A DNA stretch of 64,000 nucleotides. Origin: Siphonodentalium dalli. Lineage: Eukaryota > Mollusca > Scaphopoda > Gadilida > Siphonodentaliidae. Location of the stretch: the NCBI GenBank assembly GCA_032622095.1, contig CP136066.1, positions 171,553,164 to 171,617,163 of the forward strand, in the 5' to 3' direction. Positions 53,184-64,000 of this stretch are shown piece by piece. Each line of letters starts with the position of its first letter. Positions within the stretch are counted from its first letter, which is position 1. The translations under genes were made by a program, and so were the position numbers. The notes under the pieces are model-generated. The model had not been told where the DNA came from, made no database searches, and worked only from the letters and a program-made list of their open reading frames with translations.

Positions 53184-56100
53184 GTATTTCTCTTTGGAAA
53201 TTTAGTATAATATAATTTCTTTCATTTTAATAAGATTACCACACATAATTTCCTGCTGGAAATAATATACATGTACTGACCTGTGAGTATATGTCACAGT
53301 TGATAGAAGGATACAGATGTTACAGATCAACTTCTATCCATCTTTGTTTTTGTAATACTTCATTGATCCCTCATTACATCCCCCTTGAAAAAATAATAGG
53401 GGAGTGGTACATGTATTTCATTCTGTTTTGCATATGTCCATCTGATGTCCGTTCAGCTCATACATGTATGTTGGTAACTTGAACAGTAGTCCTTGAATCT
53501 CTATGAAATTTACTATGGATGTTCACTACTATGAGGACATTCAATAGAGTGTTCAACTGTTTTATTCAGGTTTTCCATCCTAGAGTTATTCATCTTGATT
53601 TATCTGGAAATGTTGGCTTTTTGTCTGTCCAAGCAGATATCTCCACCACCAGTTATCGGATCTCAATTAATTTGGTATGGATATTCACCACTCTGAGGAC
53701 ATTAATAAAATGGAGTATTCAATCGTTTTGTTCGGGTTTTCTGTTCTAGAGTTATTCGTCTTTGTTTATTTGAAAATGTTGGGGTTTTTTTTCCTTCTGA
53801 GCAGATATCTCAACCATAGATTGTCGGATCTTCATGAAATTTGTTATGGATGTTCACCACTATGAGGACATTCAATGGAGTGTTAAATCATTTTGTTTAG
53901 GTTTGTATTACATTAGGTTCTCATCAAGACCTTTGTATTACAGGAAAACACCCGTGGTTGTGAAAAGTTTGGTGGACAGAATTGTATCAGCAGAGAAAAC
54001 TGTGAGGACAAACTTATCAAAAGCAGATGGGAGAGTTGCTGAGGATTATATTCATTGTGTTAATAATTGTATGTGGTCAGTGACTGAAAATACAAAGCTA
54101 TACAGATGTCTCTCAAAGGTATGATAAACTATTATTTTCTATAAAATAGAAATCTGATGTGCAGGCCTAATTAAACCCGTTTACTAAATATTCATTGACG
54201 AGTTTAGGAAATGTTCAGATAACAAGTTCAACAAACAGCCATATGTTTGTTGAACATTTTCTACCAATGAATAGGAATCCTTCTGCACTTATATTATCTG
54301 TTTGTCTATCTGTCGTCTACTATTATTGTTGTATACTACGTCTCCCGTACATGGAGGAATAAACAATCTCTCTCTCTCTTTCAGCCCATGCTCTTTTCTG
54401 ATGAGAGTACTTTTAAACTCTGGTTTTTCGTGAAAAACATAAGATGTAATCTTATGTCATCAGTAAAGAATTTGCATTATGGGAGTTTGCAAGTGAAATT
54501 AAGACATTTCATGTCAAATTTTGAACCAGGGTCTTTTGTTTCATGGACTGTTCGACGCGAGCGATCGTATTATGCTGTTAGTGTGATAATACCGGTATCT
54601 TTCAAAATTTGGCCAATAATGGCCCCCCCAGAAACACAAAATAAATATTTTCGGAAGAATATTAGAATTTTCACCACCACTTACTGTCTGTTTCCTATCA
54701 GTTACCTATTACAGGTTTGTGTATGTGATTATAGCTCAGTTTGACATAACAGTGATTGCTTATGCAACGTGTTCATGCATTTTATGTTCGGAGTGACCTA
54801 GACTGACATATACTGGGTTATTAGTAATTTAATTTTACAACAACAAACAATCTATACTGAGTGTCTAAATGCAGTTTTAATGTTAAAATTACATTATCTT
54901 TAACTTGCAAGGCCAAAAAATAGTTGAAATGTATGGAGGAAATTTTTTTGACATGCAAAAATATTTGCTTTTGCGTCCTCTTGACCACCCACTCACCACC
55001 TTATACAGTAATGCCCTAAATAATTGACTCCTTAACCACTGCACAGAATTATGAGTAATTTTTCAGGATTTAGTCGGAAATATGGCTTGTTGCCATTCAT
55101 CGGAAAGCTCTCACTGAGAGCTTTGCAATGAATGGCAACAAGCCATATTTCCGACTAAATCCTGAAAAATTACCCATAATTCTGCTGTGGTTATGGAGTC
55201 AATTATTGAGGGCATTACTGTACATTCTCGGAAAAATTGTTTGACAGCCCTCTGATCCTAAGCTTCTTATGGCTCATAGGGCTGACCTCTGATATTACTC
55301 AGACATTTAAACTTTCCACATTCCTTATCGCTATGTACATTGACTTATACAATGTATCTTAAATTATCCCCTCTCTGAGGTGAGTTACAGTGTCATTGAC
55401 TCTTTCATTTTAGTCCACGGTTGTGTAAAAATTGCAACTGTAGACCATGGAAAGAAAATGTACAGCTGTCGTTGTTCTGAAACGTTTAATTTTTTTATTT
55501 CACGTAATTGTTGAAAAACAATTGATTACTCTCTATATATCTTTTCCTGACATTTTTTTCAGATTCCCAAATTTTGATGAATACAAATGGCATCATTTTT
55601 GTTTGGGACCCATAAATTGTGTTCAAAGTTGTATTTTTTATTTACTTCAATGCATCTTTCTGCAAATATAATGCTTGTAGAAAAGTTGTTCAGGTATTAA
55701 TCAACCTGTTTCGATACCAGGAAATATTATAAGCGAATATTATTAGGTGTATTTTGGAGCAAAAACCATTGTGTGGCTTTAACCCTTTACCCAACAAACC
55801 GGCCAAAACCGGCCAAATAAAGCTTCAACAGCCTAAAATATCTTCGGTCTGTCTCAATAACACCATACAAATATGGATATCATTGGAACCGGCTCATTGA
55901 CCACATTGTGATGGTTATAGTTATGCCCTGTGCCAATGCATTCTCTTATATATGCGAGTCGACCATAGGTCGCCTCGCATATATAAGAGAATGAATGCAT
56001 TGGCCTAAAAAAAATCTTTTTTTAACATTTTTTCTTACATTCTTTAACAATTTTATAATTTTTAATGTGTTAAGCCAATGCATTCTCTTATATATGCGAG

Positions 56101-59100
56101 GCGACCTATGGTCGACTCGCATATATAAGAGAATGCATTGGCACAGGGCCCTTCTGTTGGGTAAAGGGTTAAACAAAATAATCAGTTGTGCTCCTGTTCA
56201 TCGCCCAGCCTTTGATTACTTAATTGTCAATAGATAAATTTAAGGATTCTCTATGAGGGGCTGATCATGATCTGGCATCTTAAAATTTGCTAAAAAAAAT
56301 TAGTCATCAAACAAAAGGATGTCACATTTAGACATAAAGGTAAACACGTTATTGATATCTATTTGGTACTGTGGGACGACAATAAGTTCTTTGAGGAAAT
56401 TTTTCGTGGGAATCGTGGTTGTTTAAAATTTAATATGAAACTCAGGAAAATTACAGAAAAATATTGCAATGATATTTAAAGTGATGTGAAACACTCCGGC
56501 AGGGTGATCAAATAGAAATTGAGAATAATCTTGATCAAAGTAGTTATTTTTTACGATTGTTAATTATTCCATATTGACAACAAACACATTAATTCAATGC
56601 AATGACTCTCAGTGGTGAAATAATTTGTGTTAGTTTATCGCCCATAGTTGCATCCCGAATCAAGATGTAAATATTTACAATTGAGCATAGTTCAGACAAT
56701 GTTTACTATGGAGTGGTATGGTCAATTTCTTTGAAATTTTCGGCGATGTTACTAGAATGCTATATTCCCCAGGTTGGCATAGTTCCTGAGTACTAACTTA
56801 TCAATTTGACGCACACGAACAAGTTCATAATATGTCTTTAAGTACATGTACTTTAGGCTCCTGCGAATATTCGAGATTCGATTCGAAAGTCAAATTCGAT
56901 TCGAATTCGAGTCGAAATTGCCAACTCGAAATTTCGAATACACTATGACGGAAAAGTAGGCTGTTTCAGGACATGTACACATGTCGATCTTAGCTGTTTG
57001 TGGCATTTAATTCCAGAAAATTATGTATATATGCACATTATAATTCTTATTGTACATAGCCAACAATTAGCCACGATAGGACGACTAAATACGTCTGAAT
57101 TATATAGCTTTAAAATGGTAGCAAAAGCTAGCAGATAGCTAATGGACCGACGACGCGGTAAATTATACTAGCTATGAGACTGGGCTACCGATAGCGTTAT
57201 CCATCGTCTATTCGATTCCGCGTTATGTAATATGGGTGAGAATGTAAACAACACATGTTCCTGGTGTCGAAAAGTGCATTTTGGCACTGTTCTCTTTTGA
57301 AGTTGACTTTCAGTTTCAGAGTTTTCTTTTACAATGGACAAAATGTCGTCCATCATTCATGTTTATTTTAAACATGATAAAGCTGCAGTCACGTGTGATG
57401 AATGCAACATGCATGGTGTATAAATCGCAAGCATCTGGGACAATGACCCATCTATGGAATCATCTGTTCAAGAAGCATCAACCAATACATGAAGAGGCTA
57501 CACTGCGACTGTTGTTGCGTCTTCAAGTTTATAACAACGGGTGTTTCCGAATGCCGATTTGCAATTTTGCATGTACATGCAAACTGTAGAAATTTCGTGT
57601 GATTTTAGTTTGATAATCCGTTTAGTGGTAATATATTAATCGTTGTGATGGCCGCATGGACGTTTTAATCTGCTTTGTTTTCTTGACACTTATAAATTGA
57701 AGTTAATAGTATATCAAACGACGGTTTATCGCCACATAAGTTCTGATGGAACTTCATGCATGTAGTTCATAGAACGTTTCACAAATAATCTAATCATTGA
57801 CAAAACATACCTAATTGAGAATGCAACACACAGATATGATTCGATTCGATATTCGATTCGATATTCGATTCGATTTCATGAATTCGTTTCGATATTCGAT
57901 TCGATCAAAATATCCAATTCGCAGGACCCTAATGTACTTAGATACATGTATGTTTAAATTGATCCTACAAGTATTTGTACATGTATATACCATACAATAT
58001 TAGCCTTTTCCTATTGTATGCAGAAACTAATTTGTGAGATAGCATTTACCCTTAGGCCAAAGAATATAAAATGTCTGGTTTGTGTTACAAGCCGAAAAAA
58101 AAATAGGGTCGGTATGTTAAAATTTTATTTTCTTAATTATTTTTTTGTGGACATATTCTTATAACTTTTCATGTATGAATTTTACTCTGCAAGATTGACA
58201 TAAAACTACTTTTGATTATTTTTCTATAAATTTTAATATTACACAATAATTTTACTTAGAAATCAACCTATTCTGAGATTCTTAAATGTGTTTTTTTGTG
58301 TTTTATGAAATTTTTGGAGAAAAAATTAAATAGATTTTCTTGAAAACCATGAAACAAACTTTAGGGTAGGAGGTTTATAATAGAGTCGTAGGGTAACCCA
58401 AACCACAAATATGTATTTTTTTGGCCTTAGCTTTCCCCACCAATGTGGTTTTTGTACATGTATACATGTACATGTATATGTCCTTTCAGCTGCTGAAAAT
58501 CTTTGAACAACAGTATAATCATGTTAGTGTGGAATTCTGGAGAAGAAAGATGACAAGCATAATATCAAGTAGGAGTTCTGTTCAATCAGATGATATTATC
58601 AGAGGTGAGCATCACTAAGTTTCTGTCGGTCACACACATTGTGCACTAATATATCTCCTATAAATGTAAAACTGCCCATTTTATGAAATGAGAAAATGGC
58701 AGTCACAGTGAAACAAGTTAATCTAGATGGCTCTGTTGAGTCATACACACACATGTATGCTCAAGCTACATGCCAATTTTTTATTTGTGAACAAGGCCAC
58801 CATTACAGTGATTGTCGGGCCCTGCGAATAATCGAGATTCAATTCAATGTCGATATTGCACACACTGTTGCCAATTTTGCACATGGTGATGTTGAAATAT
58901 AAGTCAAAGCTTGAGCTAAAATATGCCTGTTGTGACAAATATCATAGATGCTTGCGTCTGTGATATTTTTCACAACAGCCGTATATATTTTGTATTTAGC
59001 TTAACAAGATGAAACGTGAACCTTCAACAGTTTACTTTTGCACCCTACGGGTCACATTGTTCATTCACAGGAGCTTGGAATTTGGTCAAAACCCCTCTTT

Positions 59101-60516
59101 TATTGGCGGAACCACCACCCGGGACCAAAGGTCACGGAAGGAACGAAACAGAAAATTGTTGCCACCTATTTTGAACTCGACTGTATTCCTACAAAAAATT
59201 TATTTTCACTAAAAACTTTTGGTACCTCTTACACCTTAGATGCCAATCTACAACATTCCATAGGTATATTTTTCCAGTTCTTCGAAAACCTCACTTTATT
59301 TCGGTAATGTATTGTAAATTCACCAACGAACACAATGGAAGGGATAATATCAACAAATTACTCTCAACATTTCCCAGCAATGGATAGGAATCCTTGTGCA
59401 GTTGTATTATATTTTTGTCTGTCTGTCATCTGGTCATTATTACTGAACACCCTCCAGATGTCTAACATACCATTCCAATATACAATGTATACTTTTATAA
59501 CTGAATTGGAGAATCCATTTAGTAAGGATAAGGTTAAGTTTGACCACTCTGCCATTCAAAATTGTATTATGGGATAAATTCTTCCTCATTAAGACAAATT
59601 TTAGTTTTCTGTATCTATAATCTGGCATTGGACCATGTGGCCGCGAATCTATTCCAATTTTTGCAATTTCCCATTTTACTAAAGTTACTGAACAAGTCAT
59701 TCTGTAATACAGCGAATTCAGTCAACTATTTTCAGTACAAACTTTAGCTTATCTCAAAGTCCCCCAATATATGGTTATGTTTTAATGTTTATTCACTGTA
59801 TCAATGACCATATTTTGTTTTAAATATAATAGACTGAGCATACCATTACTAATGGTACAACACTTAAAAGAACTGTTCAGTTGAATGATCTTTTAATGTT
59901 TTCATGCTTTGCTGGAAAAGTGGAAACCACCATTGGAATGGCAGGATTTTTTGCCGATGCCGATTATGAACAGATTACCTAGATATCGACCAATTCTGAT
60001 TCCCATTCCAGTTAACCTTTTCATGACGGGAGCTGCGCTGGTGCAGCATTAATGATCCTGCACCAGTGCATTCTCTTATAAATGCGAGTCTCCCATAGGG
60101 AACCTTGCATATATAAGAGAATGCACTGGCTTACAATGTCAAGGTAAATATTGTTAGGCCAATTTATACTCTTATATATGTGAAGCGCTATGGGAGACTA
60201 GCATATATAAGAGAATGCATTGGCACAGGGTTTTTGCCAAATTTCAGGAAGCTCCAGTCATGGAAGGGTTAAGGTACATGTACATGTATGTGTATGTAAT
60301 TTTGTGCCAGTCATACCTCTAGTTATTTCTCCATAAAATGCCTTCTGTTTTGCAGCCTCTATTTTGTTGGAACAGAATGAACATGTGCAGCGAGTGACCC
60401 GAGAAATATTCCCTGAGTTCTTGGCATTTATTGCAAAAAGTCTTGAAACATTGTCCAGGATAGACCCCAGCTTACTGACCAAGATTGAAACGGAGAGCTT
60501 ATATGGATTTGTTAAG
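53114..60516 (+). CDS. Unrecognised multi-exon helical protein gene (partial at both ends)
   Basis: Exons 53114-53183 (weaker), 53944-54118, 54385-54492, 58490-58604 and 60356-60516 join in phase with good splice sites and give about 209 codons. The protein is mostly amphipathic helix, with clusters such as VVVKSLVDRIVSAEKTV, ESTFKLWFFVKNIR, LLKIFEQQYNHV and RVTREIFPEFLAFIAKSLET. It has no signal peptide, zinc motif or catalytic signature that I can see. I do not recognise the family; a helical-repeat scaffold of the kind found in genome-maintenance or trafficking complexes would fit the look but is a guess. More exons are expected on both sides. Its introns hold two hAT elements, several MITEs and a core-repeat array. 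Confidence 0.7.
53490..53905 (+). repeat. Core-repeat remnant upstream of an exon
   Basis: Three copies of ATGGATGTTCACCACTATGA near 53514, 53676 and 53846 (periods about 162 and 170 bp), with GATCTTCATGAAATTTG between. Core units only, no ends. It finishes about 40 bases before the exon at 53944. Confidence 0.7.
53944..54118 (+). CDS. Exon of the unrecognised gene
   Basis: Acceptor tttgtattacag and donor GTATGA flank 175 bases: one carried base plus 58 codons, including KTPVVVKSLVDRIVSAEKTV and DGRVAEDYIHCVNNCMWSVT. It has no stop and looks clearly coding. Core-repeat transposon DNA ends only about 40 bases upstream. Confidence 0.78.
54170..54350 (+). repeat. Decayed CCCTTTCTATACT-type MITE remnant
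   Basis: AAATGTTCAGATAACAAGTT, TTTGTTGAACATTTTC and GAATCCTTCTGCAC match the interior of 22954-23264. It fills the short intron between two exons of the unrecognised gene. Confidence 0.6.
54385..54492 (+). CDS. Exon of the unrecognised gene
   Basis: A long (tc)n tract gives acceptor ctctctttcag. Reads PMLFSDESTFKLWFFVKNIR then CNLMSSVKNLHYGSLQ, ending at donor CAA|GTGAAA in phase 0. A second phase-0 donor (TCA|GTAAAG at about 54462) would give an exon ten codons shorter, so the right border is uncertain. Confidence 0.65.
55006..55220. mobile_element. mariner-like palindromic MITE (TA target)
   Basis: TA flanks, CAGTAATGCCCTAAATAATT ends; the two arms differ at a few sites near the centre. 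Confidence 0.83.
55779..56172. mobile_element. piggyBac-like MITE, TTAA-CCCTTTACCCAACA family
   Basis: 394 bp with TTAA at both ends; nearly identical to 24002-24390. It lies in an intron of the unrecognised plus-strand gene. Confidence 0.87.
56478..56838 (+). repeat. Dispersed repeat, second copy
   Basis: Matches 21805-22180 throughout with scattered differences. Its right end touches the hAT element at 56854. Confidence 0.75.
56854..57931 (+). mobile_element. hAT element with BED-finger remnant, target duplication ATGTACTT
   Basis: Ends TAGGCTCCTGCGAATATTCG and, inverted, TAGGGTCCTGCGAATTGGAT, flanked by ATGTACTT (56846-56853 and 57932-57939). Subterminal regions are packed with ATTCGATTCG words, as usual for transposase-binding sites in this hAT group. 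Inside, about 57330-57530 encodes a BED zinc finger split by a frameshift. The element is 1078 bp, too short for a full transposase. Confidence 0.9.
57333..57530 (+). pseudogene. BED zinc-finger remnant of a hAT transposase
   Basis: One frame reads MDKMSSIIHVYFKHDKAAVT then CDECNMHGV and stops. The next frame reads VYKSQASGTMTHLWNHLFKK then HQPIHEEATL. Together they hold the C-x2-C and H-L-W-N-H/H spacing of a BED finger, the DNA-binding head of hAT transposases. The frame changes near 57410. No DDE core or dimerisation domain is present. Confidence 0.7.
58490..58604 (+). CDS. Exon of the unrecognised gene
   Basis: Acceptor atgtcctttcag and donor GTGAGC flank 115 bases: LLKIFEQQYNHVSVEFWRRK then MTSIISSRSSVQSDDIIR plus one base (G). 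The phase fits the exons on either side. Confidence 0.78.
58815..58905 (+). repeat. Solitary hAT terminus
   Basis: GGGCCCTGCGAATAATCGAG-ATTCAATTC is the left terminus of the same hAT group as 56854-57931. No matching right end was found nearby, so the element is truncated. Confidence 0.55.
59335..59560 (+). repeat. Decayed CCCTTTCTATACT-type MITE remnant
   Basis: GGATAGGAATCCTTGTGCAG, TCTGTCTGTCATCTG and ATGTATACTTTTATAACTGA match 22954-23264. Ends are not recognisable. Confidence 0.55.
60012..60272. mobile_element. MITE, CCCTTTCATG family
   Basis: TTAA at both ends, arms AACCTTTTCATGACGGGAGC and GCTCCAGTCATGGAAGGGTT, with two inner hairpins of the CATTCTCTTATAWATGCGAG type. Confidence 0.8.
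60356..60516 (+). CDS. Exon of the unrecognised gene
   Basis: Acceptor ttctgttttgcag and donor GTATGG flank 161 bases. Two bases complete an alanine codon, then 53 codons: SILLEQNEHVQRVTREIFPE, FLAFIAKSLETLSRIDPSLL, TKIETESLYGFVK. No later exon is seen before 64000; a hAT element (60825-61859) sits in the following intron. Confidence 0.8.
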
Positions 60517-60824
60517 GTATGGCAGTGTAAAACATTGTTCCAATATTACTCTATTGGCTCGTAGTGATACAGTACCTCTGCCTGGACCGGTCAAAAGTGG
60601 TCCGTCCATGTAACATAATGTACGTATTTAATAAATTTTCATTATACACATGGATATTTTTCAATACCAGTAGAAATATTTAAAGTTATTGCACTTCAAT
60701 GTATATATAATACTATATGTGACTACTCTCTCAATCACAAACACCATGTTGCAATCTGAAGCTCATAATTGTAACTCAAATAGGGACTACCATGCAGAGA
60801 GGTACTGCAGGCCCCTGATGGCAG

Positions 60825-61859
60825 TAGGGGTCAACAAAGATTCGAGACTCAATTCGATTTCGAATCTTAGGTTCTGATTCGATTCGATTTGATTCAATTC
60901 AAACTCGGCCGTGTGACCGGGATATTTCGATTCGTTGTATTAAAGTTTCTTATCGCCGAGAATAGCCTGAATTATCTTTAAAACATTTTCATTATATCCC
61001 CAATACTTAACCTGAGTCTCCTTCTGAGTCCATCTGGGACCTCTGTGGTCCAATGTGTAGGGTAAGTTGCCCAATAGCCCAATACACATAGGCCTCTCAT
61101 TCCCAGTGCTGGTTACTTGCGGAAGGTCTGTGGATTACACGTGCCACCTGCAGGTCGGTGATGGTTCACATGTTCAGCACGATTGGACCATAATCATAGT
61201 GCACAAGGATATCTCCACCACACAAAACCAGCAATGTCGTGATGTAGCCTGGCCCCAGTTGCCGAATCGAGGTAAACCACCAATAAATCAATCACTTAAG
61301 TTCCGCGATCAAGAATGTTTGCGATGAAAGTTTTCCATTTGTCAATGCTAATCCTCATTATATATAAAAAGTAATTACTCTATTTAGAACCTATAGAAAT
61401 TACAGATAGAGTTATATATGTTATTCAAGGAAATGGAATATTGTTGACCATTCAAGGCACAAGTTGTGATACTCTAGTTCCTGTACTCCTGTTTTCATAT
61501 GCGCCATTCCCAAGTCACAATGTGCAATTCTCATATCACGCATACGTGCTGGGCGTAACATTTGCAATGATGAGACTCGAATCAGATGCCATTGACTCCA
61601 AGCTGCTTACTTTTCATGAACTTCACTATTAGTGGCAGTAGCACAAAGATATGAACTGATGTCGTGCCATTCTCATATATTAAACTGTTTTAAACTGTGA
61701 TTTAATGTTGTTCATATCATGTCATAGAAATGAAGTTTACTGAATCTTCAAGTTATATCACTGACGTTATATAATCTAATGACATTTGCTCCTATTTTTG
61801 CTCGGCGAAAGATTTGATTCGATCATCTGATGTTGAAATTGCCGATTCATCGTGCCCTT
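60825..61859. mobile_element. Non-autonomous hAT element, target duplication GATGGCAG
   Basis: Flanked by GATGGCAG (60817-60824 and 61860-61867). Left end TAGGGGTCAACAAAGATTCG, right end (inverted) AAGGGCACGATGAATCGG; ATTCGATTCGAT words lie near both ends. The interior has no recognisable coding sequence. The ends are decayed relative to 56854-57931. Confidence 0.8.
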
Positions 61860-61867
61860 GATGGCAG

Positions 61868-63049
61868 AAAGCAAAAATACCAATATACTAGCGACAATGC
61901 TCACATGATCAATTTCAATAAAACCACACCAACTATCAAAAACCCTTATAAATTCTAGTAATTGGTCATTTCAGCCAACATATCCCCCAGTTTGTCTTAT
62001 TGGACACAAAATTCCTGTTCATTCAGGTTTATTTGACATATAACTCGAGGAAATTGAACGAAGCGAAGTCGAGATATCATATTGGAAACTACCAAAATCT
62101 AGCGAAGAAAACGGGTCATCATCTTTGGTGTCCAAACCTAGCTGTTTGGTCCTAGTTATAAAATCTATATTTATAAGAATTGATTGGTTGCAGCGATGTA
62201 CTTAAATGCAAAAGAGTGAGCTATAAATACTGAGATATATTTAACAAGTCATCCCAAAGTTACTCATACTTTTTTATTTCAACCTGTGCATAAAACTAAT
62301 TTCAGAAACAAGATGAGACTGTCCCGAGTTGGGCGGTATCCTAGCGGAGCTCTCGATATATATTCATTTGTTGGAGGAACTTATGGTTGCTAGGAGGCAA
62401 GGTGTCTGCAGAAACTGTTTCTTTTAGATTTGCAGCACTGCCAATATGCCCAAGATCATATCTTCTGTATGTCTTCAGTTGTGAAATAAATGACTACTTT
62501 CACACAAAAATGAAAAACTGTGTTGTAAAAATTATGATTTGACAAGAAGTTGTTTGAAAATGGGAAATTAACACTGAAACTTTGCGTGGATATAAAACAT
62601 AGTGTGAACAAAGAATTCTCAATGCAGCATTGGTAGAATATATCTGCTAATTATTATTTGATTGACAGCTGTGGAACAGTCCATTGGTCAATTCCAGTTT
62701 GCCTCCTTGATCTTGCTATCGACCAAAACAATCTGTCCAGGTCTGTCCAGTCTGCATCCCTATTGGGTTTCTTGCAGTACATGTATGCATGGAAAATAGG
62801 CTGCCAAATAACTTGATTTCTCTCTTGATCAACACACTGTCATGTGTGATTTTTATTCCTATGTCTTGATATCTAAGTCGTAATATTTTATGTTATTAAT
62901 TGGTTGTTTCCATATTGGCCGAGTCATGAGGCCGAGGCCTGTCGTATTAGCCTGAGGTGGGAACAACCAATTAATAAGTATTTTATTAATTAGCAACATT
63001 GGCAATAATTGTTTCACAGGATGAATATATTAACATAGATATATACCAT
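61868..63049. other. Stretch without recognised features
   Basis: AT-rich. No exon of the plus-strand gene could be read. A short inverted pair, TTATTAATTGGTTG / CAACCAATTAATAA, brackets about 62893-62976. Confidence 0.45.
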
Positions 63050-63816
63050 GTTAGGGGGGGTATACTGGAGTCAGCTTGTCCGTCCGTCCGTTGTCCGTCC
63101 GTCCGTGGACACATATTTGTCCGGACTTTTTCTCAGTCGTTTTTTTATCAATTTCCGTGAAACTTGGCACAGACATCAACCACCATGGGAACCTGTGCAC
63201 CTGCGATTATGACGTCTGTCGGACTTTTGGTGGAGTTATCCCCTCTTTTTCGACTTAGAAAATTTTCGCAACATGTATACTTTTGTCCGAGCTTTTATTC
63301 CTACATTTTTAGGTCAATTTTTAAAAAACGTGGCACAGATATTTAGTACCATGGGAACTTGTGCACCTGCGATTATGACGTCTGTCCGACATTTTTTGGT
63401 GCAGTGATCCCCCTTTTTCGACTTAGAAATTATTTTTGCAACATGCATAATTTTGTCCGAGCTTTTATTCCTACATTTTTCGGTCAATGTTTTTTAATCT
63501 TGGCACTGATATTTAGTACCATGGAAACCTGTGCACCTGCGATTATGACGTCTGTACGACATTTTTTGTGTGGAGTTATTCCCCTTTTTCGACTTATAAA
63601 TTTTTTCGCAACATGCATAATTTTGTCCAAGCTTTTATTCCTACATTTTTCGGTCAATAGGTTTAAGATTAGGGTTATGGTTGTACACCTGCAATGGGAA
63701 CTGTTATTTTATTATTTTAACTAAATGTTTACTGACATGTGAAACATCTTAGTATTTTAAAAACAGGGGGGGGGGGGTATCCGTAGTCCCATTGGGACAG
63801 TCACACCTCTAGTTAA
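63050..63816 (-). mobile_element. Core-repeat element, minus strand
   Basis: The reverse-strand 5' end is AACTAGAGGTGTGACTGTCC with a short GTCCCA/TGGGAC hairpin. Three core units of about 180 bp (CATAATCGCAGGTGCAC, GGAATAAAAGCTCGGAC) follow, then GGACGGACGGACAACGGACG and GACTCCAGTATACCCCC; the last hairpin arm is missing. The several 60-120 codon frames here are repeat readings. Confidence 0.78.
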
Positions 63817-64000
63817 ATTAACAATTATTCCAGCAATTTTTATTCTTGTGAACTTTGTGAAGAACTTGCAGTGATTTCACAGTACTGTCAGTTTCCACTG
63901 GGAATGATATTGATATGCATACATGTACATGTAGTTCATCCACATACATGTTTATTTACTCTAAAAAAAAGTGAACGTCCTTAATTCATCTGAAATCAAC

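Noticed and set aside
55424-55500. Possible exon HGCVKIATVDHGKKMYS after acceptor tttcattttag
   Set aside because: In phase 0, as the preceding exon requires, it reads into TAA after four codons, and no good donor follows.
59843-59982. Open frame TEHTITNGTTLKRTVQLND after an acceptor-like AG, between two exons of the plus-strand gene
   Set aside because: The exons at 58490-58604 and 60356-60516 already join in phase. In the phase required for an intervening exon this stretch starts with a stop.
63076-63724. Overlapping plus-strand ORFs with repeated CTCDYDVC and NFVRAFIPTF
   Set aside because: Readings of the core units of a minus-strand core-repeat element; the period matches the DNA repeat.

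Overview
The window is nuclear DNA from an animal, most likely a lophotrochozoan and probably a bivalve mollusc. The evidence is short exons with GT-AG introns, a FERM-domain gene of the Expanded/FRMD6 type, many elements with roughly 160-bp core arrays plus (GGAC)n tracts and terminal hairpins (like the bivalve 'pearl' elements), and very frequent ACATGTACATGTA and TACCGGTA palindromes. The species call is inference. No prokaryotic operon, CRISPR array or rRNA gene is visible.

Two host genes can be read. On the minus strand (22.8 kb down to 7.4 kb, continuing past the left edge), six exons join in phase into 253 codons holding FERM lobes F1 and F2 and the start of F3. The best match is FRMD6/Expanded, a membrane-cortex scaffold of the Hippo pathway. 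On the plus strand (about 53.1 to 60.5 kb, open at both ends), four good exons and one weaker one join in phase into a helical protein I do not recognise. Between the two genes, and in every intron, lies mobile DNA.

Left to right. 1-7.4 kb: intronic DNA carrying a non-autonomous Ngaro/DIRS-type element (2715-5702) with a gag-like ORF and intact split direct repeats, whose empty site can be read from the flanks, then a family of about 91-bp hairpins. 7.4-23 kb: FRMD6-like exons, core-repeat elements, an intronless broken gene (10106-11620) interrupted by a 983-bp inverted-repeat transposon with a 5-bp target duplication, and a 450-bp tandem array. 20-32 kb: piggyBac-like (TTAA) and mariner-like (TA) palindromic MITEs, often nested. 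32.7-38.3 kb: little that can be recognised. 38.3-45.6 kb: a nearly intact LINE with ORF1 (coiled coil plus SGNH hydrolase) and ORF2 (endonuclease, reverse transcriptase, zinc knuckle), bounded by a 12-bp target duplication. 45.6-48.7 kb: a 3.1-kb giant foldback element. 49.1-50.9 kb: a hAT element containing a SINE, followed by a 205-bp tandem duplication. 51-64 kb: the plus-strand gene with two more hAT elements having perfect 8-bp target duplications, more MITEs, and a core-repeat element at the right end.

The window holds no multi-gene functional system that I can support. Its interest is in transposon structure: the split-repeat Ngaro derivative, the giant foldback rich in YY1-like motifs, a core-repeat family whose hairpins keep their fold but not their sequence, MITEs carrying hairpins inside each arm, and the broken intronless gene nested antisense in a FERM-gene intron.
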